Positions 1 to 8,792 of a stretch of 64,000 nt of DNA are shown one piece after another. The notes under the pieces are model-generated. The model saw nothing but the letters and a program-made list of their open reading frames with translations, had not been told where the DNA came from and ran no database searches. The DNA lies in assembly GCA_018992685.1 (NCBI GenBank), contig JACVGT010000013.1, forward strand, positions 60,228-124,227, in the 5' to 3' direction. The position numbers were made by a program, and so were the translations under genes. Positions within the stretch are counted from its first letter, which is position 1, and every line of letters starts with the position of its first letter. The DNA comes from Theionarchaea archaeon (GTDB lineage Archaea > Methanobacteriota_B > Thermococci > Methanofastidiosales > SZ-28-30).

Positions 1-627
1 CAACAGGTTTCAAGACAGAATGTAATTTCTGCTATTGTTGATCCAGTTCTCTTTCTGAAATTCCTGCGGATGATTCAATCCAACAGCGGAGTGGCTGACA
101 TTCGTCAATTGTGGCCTGATTTCTCCTTGGTAATGACGACAGTAAACACAAGGCCTTTTGAGAACGTGCTTCAATCTCTTCTGGGTCATGTGGAGTTCAG
201 GAGGCTATTCTGTACTGATGAGGTTGTCGTAGCCGTCCAGCTGGATGAAAAAGGTGTGGTGCCCTTGCTTGACCACTGCTATCTTGAGTTCATTCCTTTG
301 AAGCAGTGGAGAGATATGGAACTTGAAGGAGGAACCTACAGGGAATACGGATTTGACATTGAGACTATCGACACTGCTGTTTCAGGAGAAGAATATGTTT
401 TAGTCGTTACTACATCTGGGCTGTACCGGTATATCTCTGGAGACATTGTCACTATGGTTGATAGTCTGCACATGGAACCAACTGGGTTCATTGACGAATG
501 GGCAGTTCTTCCTGAACTCGCGCAGCAAATCGTACTACTGAGGGAAGTGGCACGAGACACATCTCGGACAGAACATCAGCTGGTGGCTGTGGAATCTGAA
601 CCCATGAGATTTCTGTTCAAAATCTGA
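1..627 (+). pseudogene. GH3-like adenylate-forming enzyme, 5' end outside window, aberrant C-terminus
   Basis: The reading frame is open from base 1, so the listed ATG at 70 is internal and the gene begins outside the window. The motifs 'CYLEFIPL' and 'VVTTSGLYRYISGDIV' match the GH3 (auxin-responsive promoter) family, whose members adenylate carboxylic acids and join them to amines. In GH3 proteins roughly another 150 residues follow the 'LYRY.GD' motif; here only about 70 residues follow and I cannot match them to the GH3 C-terminal domain. The gene is therefore probably truncated or rearranged at its 3' end, though a divergent short version is possible. Three other adenylate-forming genes lie at the far end of the window. 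Confidence 0.55.
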
Positions 628-922
628 ACCTGGTAGGAGTACGAACCTCGGAGTGTGACATGCAAGGGGAAGGGGACTGGTTCCATGAGAGACTGTACGG
701 TTCCCGTGAATATGGACACTTTGTGACTGATAGAATCCTCGAAAGAATCCTGTGGTCAATCCCACGATACATGGACGGTTCAACTTCTGGCTCATGCATT
801 CTCTTTTTCCACAAGATCTGAAGAGAGTTTCATGAATATCGGCTAGTCCGTACCCCTACCTCCACTAGTTCTTGTGTTCTATGTACAATCTCAGTGAAAG
901 CAATCTGTTCAAAAAAGGAATG

Positions 923-996
923 AAAGAGTGGGATTGAGAACAAGACGAAGGAGGTGAAATCCATGGAAGTGGTAACTTGTTTTCTTCCCACTCTTT
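923..996 (+). repeat. structured repeat, copy 1 (nested hairpin with SD-ATG core)
   Basis: Perfect 11-bp outer inverted repeat (aaagagtggga at 923-933, tcccactcttt at 986-996) and an inner arm (aacaag at 939-944, cttgtt at 976-981). The loop carries AAGGAGGTGA, a full match to the archaeal 16S anti-Shine-Dalgarno, followed by an ATG at 963. A core of about 43 nt is identical to copy 2, while the linkers differ. It could be a small RNA, a regulatory hairpin hiding a ribosome-binding site, or the start of a tiny ORF beginning MEVVTC. I cannot choose among these. Confidence 0.65.
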
Positions 997-1182
997 GGAG
1001 TTGTTACTCCGCATATTCTTTGTCATGTCCCTTTTTAAACTTTTGCAGTATTCGATACCCGTCACATCGTACTGATTTGTGTAGTTTTTACTCTAATCAG
1101 GAGGGAGCACAAAATTACCATCCAGAAAAGTGCAACTAGTATTCTTTTATCTGGAAAACATTCGTGAGAAGAAGGATTGAGA

Positions 1183-1251
1183 AGAGTGGGATTAAATAAA
1201 CAAGACGAAGGAGGTGAAATCCATGGAAGTGGTAACTTGTTTACCCACTCT
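1183..1251 (+). repeat. structured repeat, copy 2
   Basis: Second copy of the element at 923-996. The outer arms are shorter (agagtggg 1183-1190, cccactct 1244-1251). The inner arm is 7 bp (aaacaag 1198-1204, cttgttt 1236-1242), where copy 1 has a G-T pair at the position of the A-T pair, a change that preserves pairing. The linkers between arms are unrelated to copy 1. The ATG at 1223 opens a 13-codon frame with the same first six residues as copy 1. The two copies lie in the same orientation about 260 bp apart. Confidence 0.65.
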
Positions 1252-1493
1252 CCTCAGTGTTTAACTACAATGGCACATTAGTGCCACTCCTTTTTAAGTC
1301 TTTGTAATGCTAATGTAATCAAATTTTCGGAATTAAAAAATATGACCTATTTTATGGTTCCAAGTGCACATTATTTCTCAATTAGACTTTTTATTTAGAT
1401 AACTCTATCTCAAAGCGATTTCCCTATTCCTGATTCGCATATTGATCTGTGCAGGCTAATTCATTCCTGACCAGTACGTGAGATTTACGCATT

Positions 1494-2057
1494 CTATTCC
1501 TGGACAAAGTGCCATTCACACCATACATCTCCTGAATGCTCGTCAGGGGGACAGCGCACGCAGACACACGTGATATGAGGGTTGATTTCTCTTACAAAAT
1601 TGGAGAGGTAGTTGTATCTCACCTGTTTGCAGGGGAACTCTGGAAATCCTTTCTTTAACCGAGTTAACTGTGTCTTGCAATTGAGGATCCTCAGAATGCC
1701 TGTACCATTTTCCACGGTGATGATTTTCTCCTGTTGATCAAGTGCCCAGCTCGTGGTCTGCAGAGCTCTCATGAGAGTCTCAACAGAAGGGTCTTGCAGG
1801 TTCAAGATACGCTTGAGGGCTTTTGCTTCAAGAGTTCCCATGGCATTCCACACTTCGGCATCAATTTCTGCAGCAGCCTCTGTCCCAAACCGGTTCTCAA
1901 TACCCAGAAAGTACAACCCATCTACTCTCCAGATGTTCCTGTTATTGAACATCATAATCTCAATGAGCTTATCCCTAGGCAATGCTTCCAACATGTCTCT
2001 GTCTTCGTCACTGATGTACGACATTGAGTCACCGAATCTGGCTTCACTCTTCACCAT
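1494..2057 (-). CDS. DUF6125-like / ATC-hydrolase-like protein
   Basis: 187 residues with the pattern 'RVDGLYFLGIENRFGTEAA' followed by 'AEIDAEVWNAMGTLEAKALKR', which resembles DUF6125-type proteins related to the L-2-amino-thiazoline-4-carboxylic acid hydrolase family. The C-terminus has a Cys/Trp-rich tail ('CVRCPPDEH...WCEWHF') that may bind a metal. The catalytic role of such proteins is unclear. I chose the ATG at 2057 because GGAGGG lies about 10 nt upstream; the longer ORF starting at 2132 would overlap the preceding flavoprotein gene. The two genes are on the same strand about 50 bp apart, so they probably share a transcript. Confidence 0.6.
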   Translation of the reverse strand: MVKSEARFGDSMSYISDEDRDMLEALPRDKLIEIMMFNNRNIWRVDGLYFLGIENRFGTEAAAEIDAEVWNAMGTLEAKALKRILNLQDPSVETLMRALQTTSWALDQQEKIITVENGTGILRILNCKTQLTRLKKGFPEFPCKQVRYNYLSNFVREINPHITCVCVRCPPDEHSGDVWCEWHFVQE

Positions 2058-2106
2058 ATAAGTGTTACCCTCCAAACCAGAGTATGAAGGTCGCTCAAAG
2101 AGCCAC

Positions 2107-3414
2107 TCACACCCCCCCACAGGCTGTGGCAAGGGTTCTCCATTGTGGAAACCTCTTTGGGTTTTTTGGATATCGACTGTAAACAGCCCTTAGGATACCC
2201 ATCTTGCCGAGAGCACAGGCCAATTTGAAGAGGAGGGAAGGGGTTTTTGCTGCATTAGCGGCTGTGGTAAGGATGTCAGTCAACGTAAAGGAGGGTTCTT
2301 TTTCCTCCAGCTGAGACAAGACTTCATCAGTGATGACATTCTGCAACAAGGATTGGAGTTCTTTGCTGGTAAGAGACACCATGAAGTCTCTTAAAGGCAG
2401 TGATGATCCAAGAAGCGCACCGTATCTCTGCATGAAATCATAGTTGTACTTCCACAATACCTCCAGAGAGGTGTCTTTGCTGTGGATGGCCTCTGCTGCC
2501 GTTGTAGCTGCCATGTGGCCTGCAGTGAAGGCAGGTGCTATTCCTTCTCCTGTCAAGGGATTCGTGTGCCTGGCAGCATCACCACAGGCCAAGAGACCTG
2601 GAGCCACCATGGAAGGAAGAGAACCTCCAAGGGGGAGAGCACCATAGCCTGCTTGGGTTTTCTCCTTGATTTTGAATCGTGTGTGTTCGTGGAGCGCCTG
2701 AGCCACTGCCTTTCTGAAATGGGTACTGCGCTGTTCCATCCCTCCAGCACCCACGTTCAATTCATAGGTTCCCTTGGGAAAGAACCAGAAATACCCTGAA
2801 GGCACGAAGGAATTGTCAAAAACGATGGTTGCGTATTCCTGAGATATTGCCTCTTCCAGGATGATGTTCTCCTTATATCCCAATCCGATACGTGATGGGC
2901 TGCCGCGCCCACGTCTGAGCTCCCTACTGAGGACAGAGAAAACCCCACTACAATCCATGGTCAATGTCCCAAGGTAGGACGCATCATGAGTCTTAACACC
3001 ATGTACTTCATTTTTCCCAACAGACCCCCGTACGACTCCTTGGTGAAGTTCTGCTCCTCTTCTGAGAAGCTCCTTTACCATGGTCTGCCCAAACTGCCAT
3101 CTGTCTATAGTGCATAGAGGGTCGGTCACCCGAACGATGCCATGGTCACCGTCCATAAGTCCAGAAAAGGTGCAGACTTGCAGGCCTTTCAAAGGATAAT
3201 GATCAACAGAAATCTGAAATTCATTCTTGAGCCATTTCACGATCCTCATGGGCATGAGTTCTCCACAAATCTTTCTGCCGACAAATTCTCTCCCTTTACG
3301 TTCTATGATACAGATGGTGAGATCCTCTCTCAGTGCTGTTAGGCCTGCAGCTGCTCCTGCAATTCCGCAGCCAACAATAACGAGATCATAGGGAGCAATC
3401 GTCATATCACTCAT
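2107..3414 (-). CDS. geranylgeranyl reductase family FAD-dependent oxidoreductase
   Basis: The N-terminus has the Rossmann FAD motif 'DLVIVGCGIAGAAAGL'. Downstream are 'SGYFWFFPKGTYELNVG', matching the 'YxWxFPKG' signature of the family, and 'GLLACGDAARHTNPLTGEGI', the second flavin-binding motif. Family members saturate isoprenoid chains of archaeal membrane lipids or of quinones; others act on different substrates, so the substrate is not certain. At about 435 residues it is slightly longer than typical digeranylgeranylglycerophospholipid reductases. The ATG at 3414 is favoured over 3447, and 3405 is also possible; none has a clear ribosome site. It lies upstream of the DUF6125-like gene on the same strand. 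Confidence 0.8.
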   Translation of the reverse strand: MSDMTIAPYDLVIVGCGIAGAAAGLTALREDLTICIIERKGREFVGRKICGELMPMRIVKWLKNEFQISVDHYPLKGLQVCTFSGLMDGDHGIVRVTDPLCTIDRWQFGQTMVKELLRRGAELHQGVVRGSVGKNEVHGVKTHDASYLGTLTMDCSGVFSVLSRELRRGRGSPSRIGLGYKENIILEEAISQEYATIVFDNSFVPSGYFWFFPKGTYELNVGAGGMEQRSTHFRKAVAQALHEHTRFKIKEKTQAGYGALPLGGSLPSMVAPGLLACGDAARHTNPLTGEGIAPAFTAGHMAATTAAEAIHSKDTSLEVLWKYNYDFMQRYGALLGSSLPLRDFMVSLTSKELQSLLQNVITDEVLSQLEEKEPSFTLTDILTTAANAAKTPSLLFKLACALGKMGILRAVYSRYPKNPKRFPQWRTLATACGGV

Positions 3415-3447
3415 GATTAAGGAATTGTTGTTTAAGAATCTTATCAT

Positions 3448-3772
3448 TTAGTAATCATGGCTTGTAGAATCTTTAACTTAATTGACGGTTCTCTCTAAAT
3501 TCTTCATTCGATGCAAAAAGCGCTACACGAAAGTTCTAAGATCGTTGTAAACTTTTCACGACATTTTGATTGAGGAATGTTTTCAGCCTGCAAAAGCTCT
3601 CACCCCGCTAGATCATTCTCCCATCCGGATTGTCAGTCCGTGGGCTGCAGAAACCGGCGGAGGATGTTGAGAGGCCGAACCTCGAGACTCGCTTTCTGAG
3701 CATCATCCAATGCTCAGTGCGCAGTGCAAAAGATTTATTACAGGATGCGTAATAGACTGTGGAGGTTACAGT
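3448..3772. other. intergenic region with three hairpins ahead of the purP-like gene
   Basis: Between the divergent flavoprotein and purP-like genes. The left part is AT-rich and probably holds the flavoprotein promoter. From 3600 it becomes GC-rich and contains hairpins at 3620-3644 (CCCA..CGGA loop TCCG TGGG), 3671-3683 (GAGG loop CCTC) and a perfect 8-bp stem at 3696-3717 (CTGAGCAT / ATGCTCAG). A TATA-like TTTATTA lies near 3734-3740, after the hairpins, so they would be outside an mRNA started there. No T-tract follows. A small RNA or a DNA-level regulatory element is possible. Confidence 0.45.
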
Positions 3773-4867
3773 ATGAGATCAGAAATTCAGGCCCTGGCCG
3801 GAACCTATGATGCTGATAACATTCACATCGGTGTGCTGGGTTCCCATTCTGCCCTTGAGGTTGGATATGGAGCCCGAGAAGAAGGATTTAAAACTGTAGT
3901 GATCTGTCAGAAAGGGAGAGAAAAGACCTACACCCAGCGGTTCAGATCTCTGTTTGACGAAGTGATTCTCCTGGAGAAATTCTCCCACATTTCGTCTCCT
4001 AATATTGTGGAGAAGCTCAGAACGTTGAATACCATCTTTGTTCCCAACAGGTCATTCTCAGTGTACTGCGGATATGACAATATTGAGACTAGGTTTGAGG
4101 TTCCTCTGTTTGGAGCACGAACAATGCTTCGAGCTGAGGAAAGAGATGTGCCCAAGAACCAGTACTATCTCATGGAAAAGGCAGGAGTCCCATTTCCGAA
4201 AATAATAAGAAGTGCTGAACACATTGACAGATTAGTCATGGTAAAGCTGCCCCATGCTGTAAGAAAGGTGGAGCGGGGATTTTTCACGTGTTCATCATTC
4301 AAAGAATACACACACAGATCTGAGGACCTCATCAAAAAAGGGTTGATCACGAGAAGTGATCTAGAAAATGCAGTCATTGAGGAGTTCGTGGTGGGAGCTC
4401 TTTTCAACCTGGATTATTTCTATTCTCCGCTGCAGGATGATGTGGAGTTCATGGGGGCTGACCAGAGAATTGAAACAGACATTGAAGGGATACTCCACAT
4501 GACAGCTGAAGAACAGAGAGCTTTTTCCCAGACGCCCACCGTCATCCCCATTGGACATCGAGGATTAACAGTGCGGGAGTCGCAGCTGGATACCGTATTT
4601 GAACTGGGTGAAAAATTCGCTGAGACCTGCAAACAGGAATATCCCCCTGGAATATTCGGATGTTTCGCATTGCAGGGAGTTTTCAACAGAGATTTGAAGT
4701 TTTATACCTTTGATGTGTCATTGCGAGTGCCTGGGGCGCCGATCTTGTTGACCAGCTCTCCCTATACGGTATATAAGTACGGGATACAGATGAGTGTGGG
4801 ACGGCGTATTGCCATGGAAATCCGGGAGGCGGTGAATGCGGGGCGGTTGTCAGACTGTGTCACATGA
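3773..4867 (+). CDS. purP: PurP-like FAICAR synthetase (ATP-grasp)
   Basis: 364 residues matching the archaeal PurP family, which formylates AICAR with formate and ATP in IMP synthesis. Visible family motifs are 'IGVLGSHSALEVGYGAREEG', 'FVPNRSFSVYCGYDNIE', 'VPLFGARTMLRAEER', 'VMVKLPHAVRKVERGFF', 'EEFVVGALFNLDYFYSPL' and 'YTFDVSLRVPGAP'. Archaea often carry several PurP homologues, some not experimentally tied to purine synthesis; here the usual end motif with Gly-rich 'R.GGGTN' reads 'RVPGAPILLT', so activity may differ. The start at 3773 has GGAGGT six bases upstream; the ORF-track start at 3710 lacks one. It overlaps the next gene by 4 bp (ATGA), so the two are translationally coupled. Confidence 0.75.
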   Translation: MRSEIQALAGTYDADNIHIGVLGSHSALEVGYGAREEGFKTVVICQKGREKTYTQRFRSLFDEVILLEKFSHISSPNIVEKLRTLNTIFVPNRSFSVYCGYDNIETRFEVPLFGARTMLRAEERDVPKNQYYLMEKAGVPFPKIIRSAEHIDRLVMVKLPHAVRKVERGFFTCSSFKEYTHRSEDLIKKGLITRSDLENAVIEEFVVGALFNLDYFYSPLQDDVEFMGADQRIETDIEGILHMTAEEQRAFSQTPTVIPIGHRGLTVRESQLDTVFELGEKFAETCKQEYPPGIFGCFALQGVFNRDLKFYTFDVSLRVPGAPILLTSSPYTVYKYGIQMSVGRRIAMEIREAVNAGRLSDCVT

Positions 4868-5943
4868 AGTATGTGCTTGTGGGGTTGTCTACCCGTGCTG
4901 TGGCAGAATCTGCAGTGAGAGCAGGGAAAGACTGTGTAGCAGTAGATTTCTTTGGTGACATAGACCTGGAATCTGTATGCAAAACAGTGTCTCTGAAGCG
5001 TGAATATAACGTATCATTGAGCTCATTCAATCCATACTCTTTCTTGAAGGCTGCCGAGTTAGTTGATGCAGATTGTATGATATATGTAGGTCCGCTGGAG
5101 AACTACCCCTGTATTATCCAGAAATTCGCCTCATACTATGAGATTATAGGTAATGATGCAAAGACGAATGAAAAGGTGAGAGACTGGAAAGTCGTGTATC
5201 AAGTATGCAATCAACATAACATCAAGACACCAAAAACCTACAATGGACATCACTATATAGCCAAGCCAAAAAAGAGTGGGGGTGGCACGGGAATTCACAG
5301 ACTCTCATCATATGTAATACAGGAATTGGTGCGAGGAGACCCGTATTCAGTATCGTTTGTAGGAGATGGTGAAAAAGCACAGATATTGTCAATAAATGAA
5401 CAGCTCATTGGAAGAGAAGAGTTCGGTGCACGAGAATTCTGGTACTGTGGTAACATTACTCCTGTTTTCCCGGGAGAACATGCAAGTGTCGTCGCAGATG
5501 CCGCGTGCACCGCACTAACCCGCCATTTTGGGCTGAAGGGAAGCTGTGGTATTGATTTCGTGGTTCACTCGTCCAGTAGCCCATATGTTCTGGAAGTGAA
5601 CCCACGTCCACAGGCCACCCTTGAGCTGCTGGAAAGAGTGTACGGGACGAATATGGTGGTCGTGCACGAGAATGCGGTCAGAGGGGTTCTGGAAGCGCCT
5701 TCTGCCCGATCAGGTACCCCAGAGACATGGGGGAAGGCCATTATTTACGCTGAAAAGGACATTATTATGCCCGATACCAGAGAATGGCTGGATCACTCAT
5801 GGATAAAGGATATTCCTCATCCCTCTGAATTAATTCTGAAATCCGAGCCCATCTGTACTGTTATTGCTGATGGCAAGGATAGAGATGATTGCTTTGAACA
5901 TCTCGTGCAATGCTCCCTTACCATCAGAGATTTCTTTCGATAA
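4864..5943 (+). CDS. ATP-grasp domain ligase (COG2232-like)
   Basis: 359 residues. The N-terminus 'KYVLVGLSTRAVAESAVRAGKDCVAVDFFGD' is the pre-ATP-grasp fold of predicted carboligases. 'YIAKPKKSGGGTGIHRL' is the ATP-binding loop, and 'GIDFVV...YVLEVNPRPQATLELLE' supplies the metal-binding Glu and Asn. This resembles the COG2232 group; relatives (OrfY-type) occur in tetrahydromethanopterin gene clusters of methylotrophs, but I cannot assign the substrate. The start overlaps the stop of the purP-like gene as ATGA. Pairing with PurP suggests a C1, purine or pterin link, which is inference only. Confidence 0.65.
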   Translation: MKYVLVGLSTRAVAESAVRAGKDCVAVDFFGDIDLESVCKTVSLKREYNVSLSSFNPYSFLKAAELVDADCMIYVGPLENYPCIIQKFASYYEIIGNDAKTNEKVRDWKVVYQVCNQHNIKTPKTYNGHHYIAKPKKSGGGTGIHRLSSYVIQELVRGDPYSVSFVGDGEKAQILSINEQLIGREEFGAREFWYCGNITPVFPGEHASVVADAACTALTRHFGLKGSCGIDFVVHSSSSPYVLEVNPRPQATLELLERVYGTNMVVVHENAVRGVLEAPSARSGTPETWGKAIIYAEKDIIMPDTREWLDHSWIKDIPHPSELILKSEPICTVIADGKDRDDCFEHLVQCSLTIRDFFR

Positions 5944-6323
5944 GTTGCTTCTCCTTGTGATTTGTGCAATTCACGTGGTGTACTCTGCGTGAGTCACATC
6001 GGAGCAGCGCATCTGCCAGCAACCTGAGCTTTCCAGGTGATGCAACAGAGGGATTCCATTGAAGACGCGCGTTCTTACAGAAATCGAGTGCAGGGAATGT
6101 GAAGGATCTTCTGCATTCTCACTATTCCATCAAGATGATGATGAAGGAGGAGAGGTGTCATAGCCCAGGTGCACAAACGCCTTCTGAACAAAAGTTTATA
6201 GGTATTGCCGCCCTATCAGTACCATAGAGGCAAACCACAACGATGATCATCGAGAGAATACTGAAGGCTTTTTCAACACAAGAAACGTATGGTTTGTCCA
6301 CGTCTGGTGCAGGAGGCACTCTC
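5944..6323 (+). promoter_or_regulatory. intergenic region with TATA box for the DUF87 ATPase gene
   Basis: The only clear signal is AAAGTTTATA at 6191-6200, an archaeal TATA box predicting transcription from about 6222-6226. No ORF or strong hairpin stands out in the remaining bases. Confidence 0.5.
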
Positions 6324-8792
6324 ATGGAATTTGAAAAACTAGGTGCGTTCTATCTCGGAAAAGAATATGACCTTGCCAGCGGCCAGTTATTGGACCGCTT
6401 GGTCATGTATGATGCCCGGGACTTAACGACCCATGCGCTCTGCGTGGGTATGACAGGGAGTGGAAAGACAGGACTTTGCATTGACCTGCTGGAAGAGGCC
6501 GCCATCGACCATGTACCGGCTCTCATTATTGATCCCAAAGGAGATATCACCAATCTCTTGCTGACATTTCCAGAATTGAATCCTGAAGATTTCAAACCCT
6601 GGGTTAATGTGGATGATGCCCGCCGAAAAGGGTTGACTGTTGAACAGTTCGCTTCTCAGCAGGCAGAATTGTGGCGCAATGGACTGAAGGACTGGGGTCA
6701 GGATGGCAGCCGCATCGCACTGCTGCGAAAATCGGCAGATTTTGCTCTTTATACGCCGGGAAGTGATGCAGGTATTCCCGTATCCATACTACAATCTTTT
6801 GCGGCACCTTTGCTGGACTGGGATGACAATGCAGAGCTTCTTCGAGAGCGAATTCAGGGGACCGTCAGCGCACTGCTGGGATTAATCGGCATGGATGTCG
6901 ATCCTGTGCGATCCCGGGAACACATTCTTCTCGCCAACCTCTTTGAACATTTCTGGCGACAAAAAGAAGACTTGGACTTGCGAAAATTGATTCTTTCCAT
7001 ACAGAATCCTCCCATGAGTCAGCTGGGCGTGTTTGATGTGGACACATTTTTCCCTCAGAAAGAACGACTTGCGCTTGCCATGAATCTCAACAATATTATT
7101 GCGGCACCCGGATTTCAAACCTGGCTCAAAGGGCAGCCATTGGACATACCTGGATTTCTCAGCACACCGGAAGGAACCCCGCGGCATTCCATATTCTATA
7201 TTGCACACCTCAGTGACGCAGAACGCATGTTTTTTGTAACCATGCTACTGAACCAAGTGGTCACCTGGATGCGCACTCAGCCTGGGACAACAAGCCTTCG
7301 AGCCCTCTTGTACATGGATGAAATTTTCGGATTCTTTCCCCCAGTCGCGAATCCTCCATCAAAACAGCCCATGCTAACCTTGCTGAAGCAGGGCAGGGCT
7401 TTCGGATTGGGTGTAGTGCTAACCACTCAGAATCCTGTGGATCTGGACTATAAGGGGCTGACCAATACCGGAACCTGGCTCATTGGGAGACTCCAGACCG
7501 AACGAGACAAGATGCGGGTGTTGGATGGACTGGAAAGTGCTTCGGTCGAGGCGGGACAGTCCCTGGATAGATCCGAGCTAAGTCAGATAATCTCCAGCCT
7601 GGGATCGAGAGTCTTTCTCTTACATAATGTCCATGAGAAAGCACCCATTACCTTTCAGACCAGATGGGCCATGAGCTACCTTAGAGGACCCTTGACCCGC
7701 AGCCAGGTAAAGCTGTTGGTAGGTGAAAGAAAACCTGATTCCTCAGAGGGTGTGAAACCCGCAGTCCACACCCGCACTGCGGAATCCCTTGCTTCTTTCC
7801 CGCCCTCAGTTTCACCAGACATTGACCAGGTTTACCTGCCTCTGAGGAGAGGTGCTCAGGCAGCGCTCCTCGAAATTCTGAGCGGGCCTCTGCCCACAAT
7901 AGAGAAAAGTCAGCTCGTGTACGTGCCTGCTGTTTTGGGCATTGGATCTGTCCGGGTAACAGATCGCAAACTTCGGCTGAATGAAGAAAAGAACGTTGCG
8001 TTGCTCTTGCTGGATACTCTCAGCATACGCCACTGGGAACAGAGCCAGCCCCTGAAGCTTGATCCCCAGGACTTGCTGGCCACACCGGAGCCAGGTGCAT
8101 CATTCGAAACGTTACCTGATTCCTTTGATGAGAAGAGAGAGATTGTGGCTCTGAAAAAGGATCTTGCTGATCATCTGTATCTCACAGGAGGTATCACCCT
8201 TCTTTACAGCCCTTCATTGAAAGCATATTCTGAACTTGGAGAATCAGAACGCGACTTCAAGATGCGCTTGACTCAAGTAGCTCGTGAAAAGAGGGACGAA
8301 GAGGTTGATACTCTCAGCCAGAAGTTTGACAAGCGCTTCCAGAGACTTGAGGACCGGGTGCGCAAAGCGGAGGCAGCACTGACCAAGAAGCAGGCCAAGG
8401 CAGGAGCCTACAAGCGAGAAATTGCTGTTTCTGTGGGAGAGTCAATGCTAGGAATGTTCATGGGCCGTCGGTCCACCCGTGCTGCATCAACAGCTTTGAG
8501 TAAATACCGTCAAAGTAAGATGTCCAGCATGGAAGCAAAACAGGCTGAAGAGAACGTGGAGGCTCTCAAAGAAGATATAAAGCAGCTTGAACAGGAACTG
8601 AAAGAACAGACTGCAGTGATTACCCAAGAATGGGAGCGAGCTCAGGAAGACGTGGAGAGCGTTTCCGTCACTCCACGTAAGAGTGATATCGCAGTTCACC
8701 TGGTCAACCTGGCCTGGGTTCCTCATTGGCGTATAACGTATAAGGACGAGACAGGTAGAATTCAAACAGCCACCGTCCCCGCTTTTCGCTAG
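6324..8792 (+). CDS. HerA/FtsK-like DUF87 ATPase with C-terminal coiled coil
   Basis: 822 residues. Near the N-terminus is a Walker A loop 'GMTGSGKTGL', followed by 'LIIDPKGDITNLL' and, about 330 residues in, a Walker B 'RALLYMDEIFGFFPP' and 'GRAFGLGVVLTTQNPVDLDYKGL', a layout of DUF87/HerA-like hexameric ATPases that move DNA or protein. Residues about 640-750 are rich in Lys, Glu and Gln in a long coiled coil ('RKAEAALTKKQAKAGAYKREIAVS'), interrupted by a Gly-rich patch. The start at 6324 has AGGAGG 7 nt upstream; the ORF could also begin at 6243. The stop overlaps that of the convergent EVE gene by 4 bp. Its exact job is unknown; no NurA or Mre11 gene is nearby. Confidence 0.75.
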   Translation: MEFEKLGAFYLGKEYDLASGQLLDRLVMYDARDLTTHALCVGMTGSGKTGLCIDLLEEAAIDHVPALIIDPKGDITNLLLTFPELNPEDFKPWVNVDDARRKGLTVEQFASQQAELWRNGLKDWGQDGSRIALLRKSADFALYTPGSDAGIPVSILQSFAAPLLDWDDNAELLRERIQGTVSALLGLIGMDVDPVRSREHILLANLFEHFWRQKEDLDLRKLILSIQNPPMSQLGVFDVDTFFPQKERLALAMNLNNIIAAPGFQTWLKGQPLDIPGFLSTPEGTPRHSIFYIAHLSDAERMFFVTMLLNQVVTWMRTQPGTTSLRALLYMDEIFGFFPPVANPPSKQPMLTLLKQGRAFGLGVVLTTQNPVDLDYKGLTNTGTWLIGRLQTERDKMRVLDGLESASVEAGQSLDRSELSQIISSLGSRVFLLHNVHEKAPITFQTRWAMSYLRGPLTRSQVKLLVGERKPDSSEGVKPAVHTRTAESLASFPPSVSPDIDQVYLPLRRGAQAALLEILSGPLPTIEKSQLVYVPAVLGIGSVRVTDRKLRLNEEKNVALLLLDTLSIRHWEQSQPLKLDPQDLLATPEPGASFETLPDSFDEKREIVALKKDLADHLYLTGGITLLYSPSLKAYSELGESERDFKMRLTQVAREKRDEEVDTLSQKFDKRFQRLEDRVRKAEAALTKKQAKAGAYKREIAVSVGESMLGMFMGRRSTRAASTALSKYRQSKMSSMEAKQAEENVEALKEDIKQLEQELKEQTAVITQEWERAQEDVESVSVTPRKSDIAVHLVNLAWVPHWRITYKDETGRIQTATVPAFR

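Larger units (their letters stand above)
628..1493. other. gene-poor stretch with two copies of a structured repeat
   Basis: About 870 bases with no convincing protein gene. It contains the two repeat copies listed separately. The ORF track entries here are short, overlap one another on both strands, and resemble no family known to me. AT-rich sequence at 1300-1420 looks like ordinary intergenic DNA. Confidence 0.6.

Noticed and set aside
625-720. Possible group II intron domain V remnant ('GTACGGTTCCCGTG')
   Set aside because: The matching 5' arm of the domain V hairpin is absent and there is no reverse transcriptase or intron boundary.
954-1139. 61-residue plus-strand ORF over repeat copy 1
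   Set aside because: Only the first six residues are shared with copy 2, so a conserved 61-residue protein is unlikely; the repeat itself is kept.
3640-3700. tRNA-like T-loop ('GAGGTTCGGCCTC' on the minus strand)
   Set aside because: Stem length and loop size do not fit a tRNA and no anticodon or acceptor arm can be drawn.
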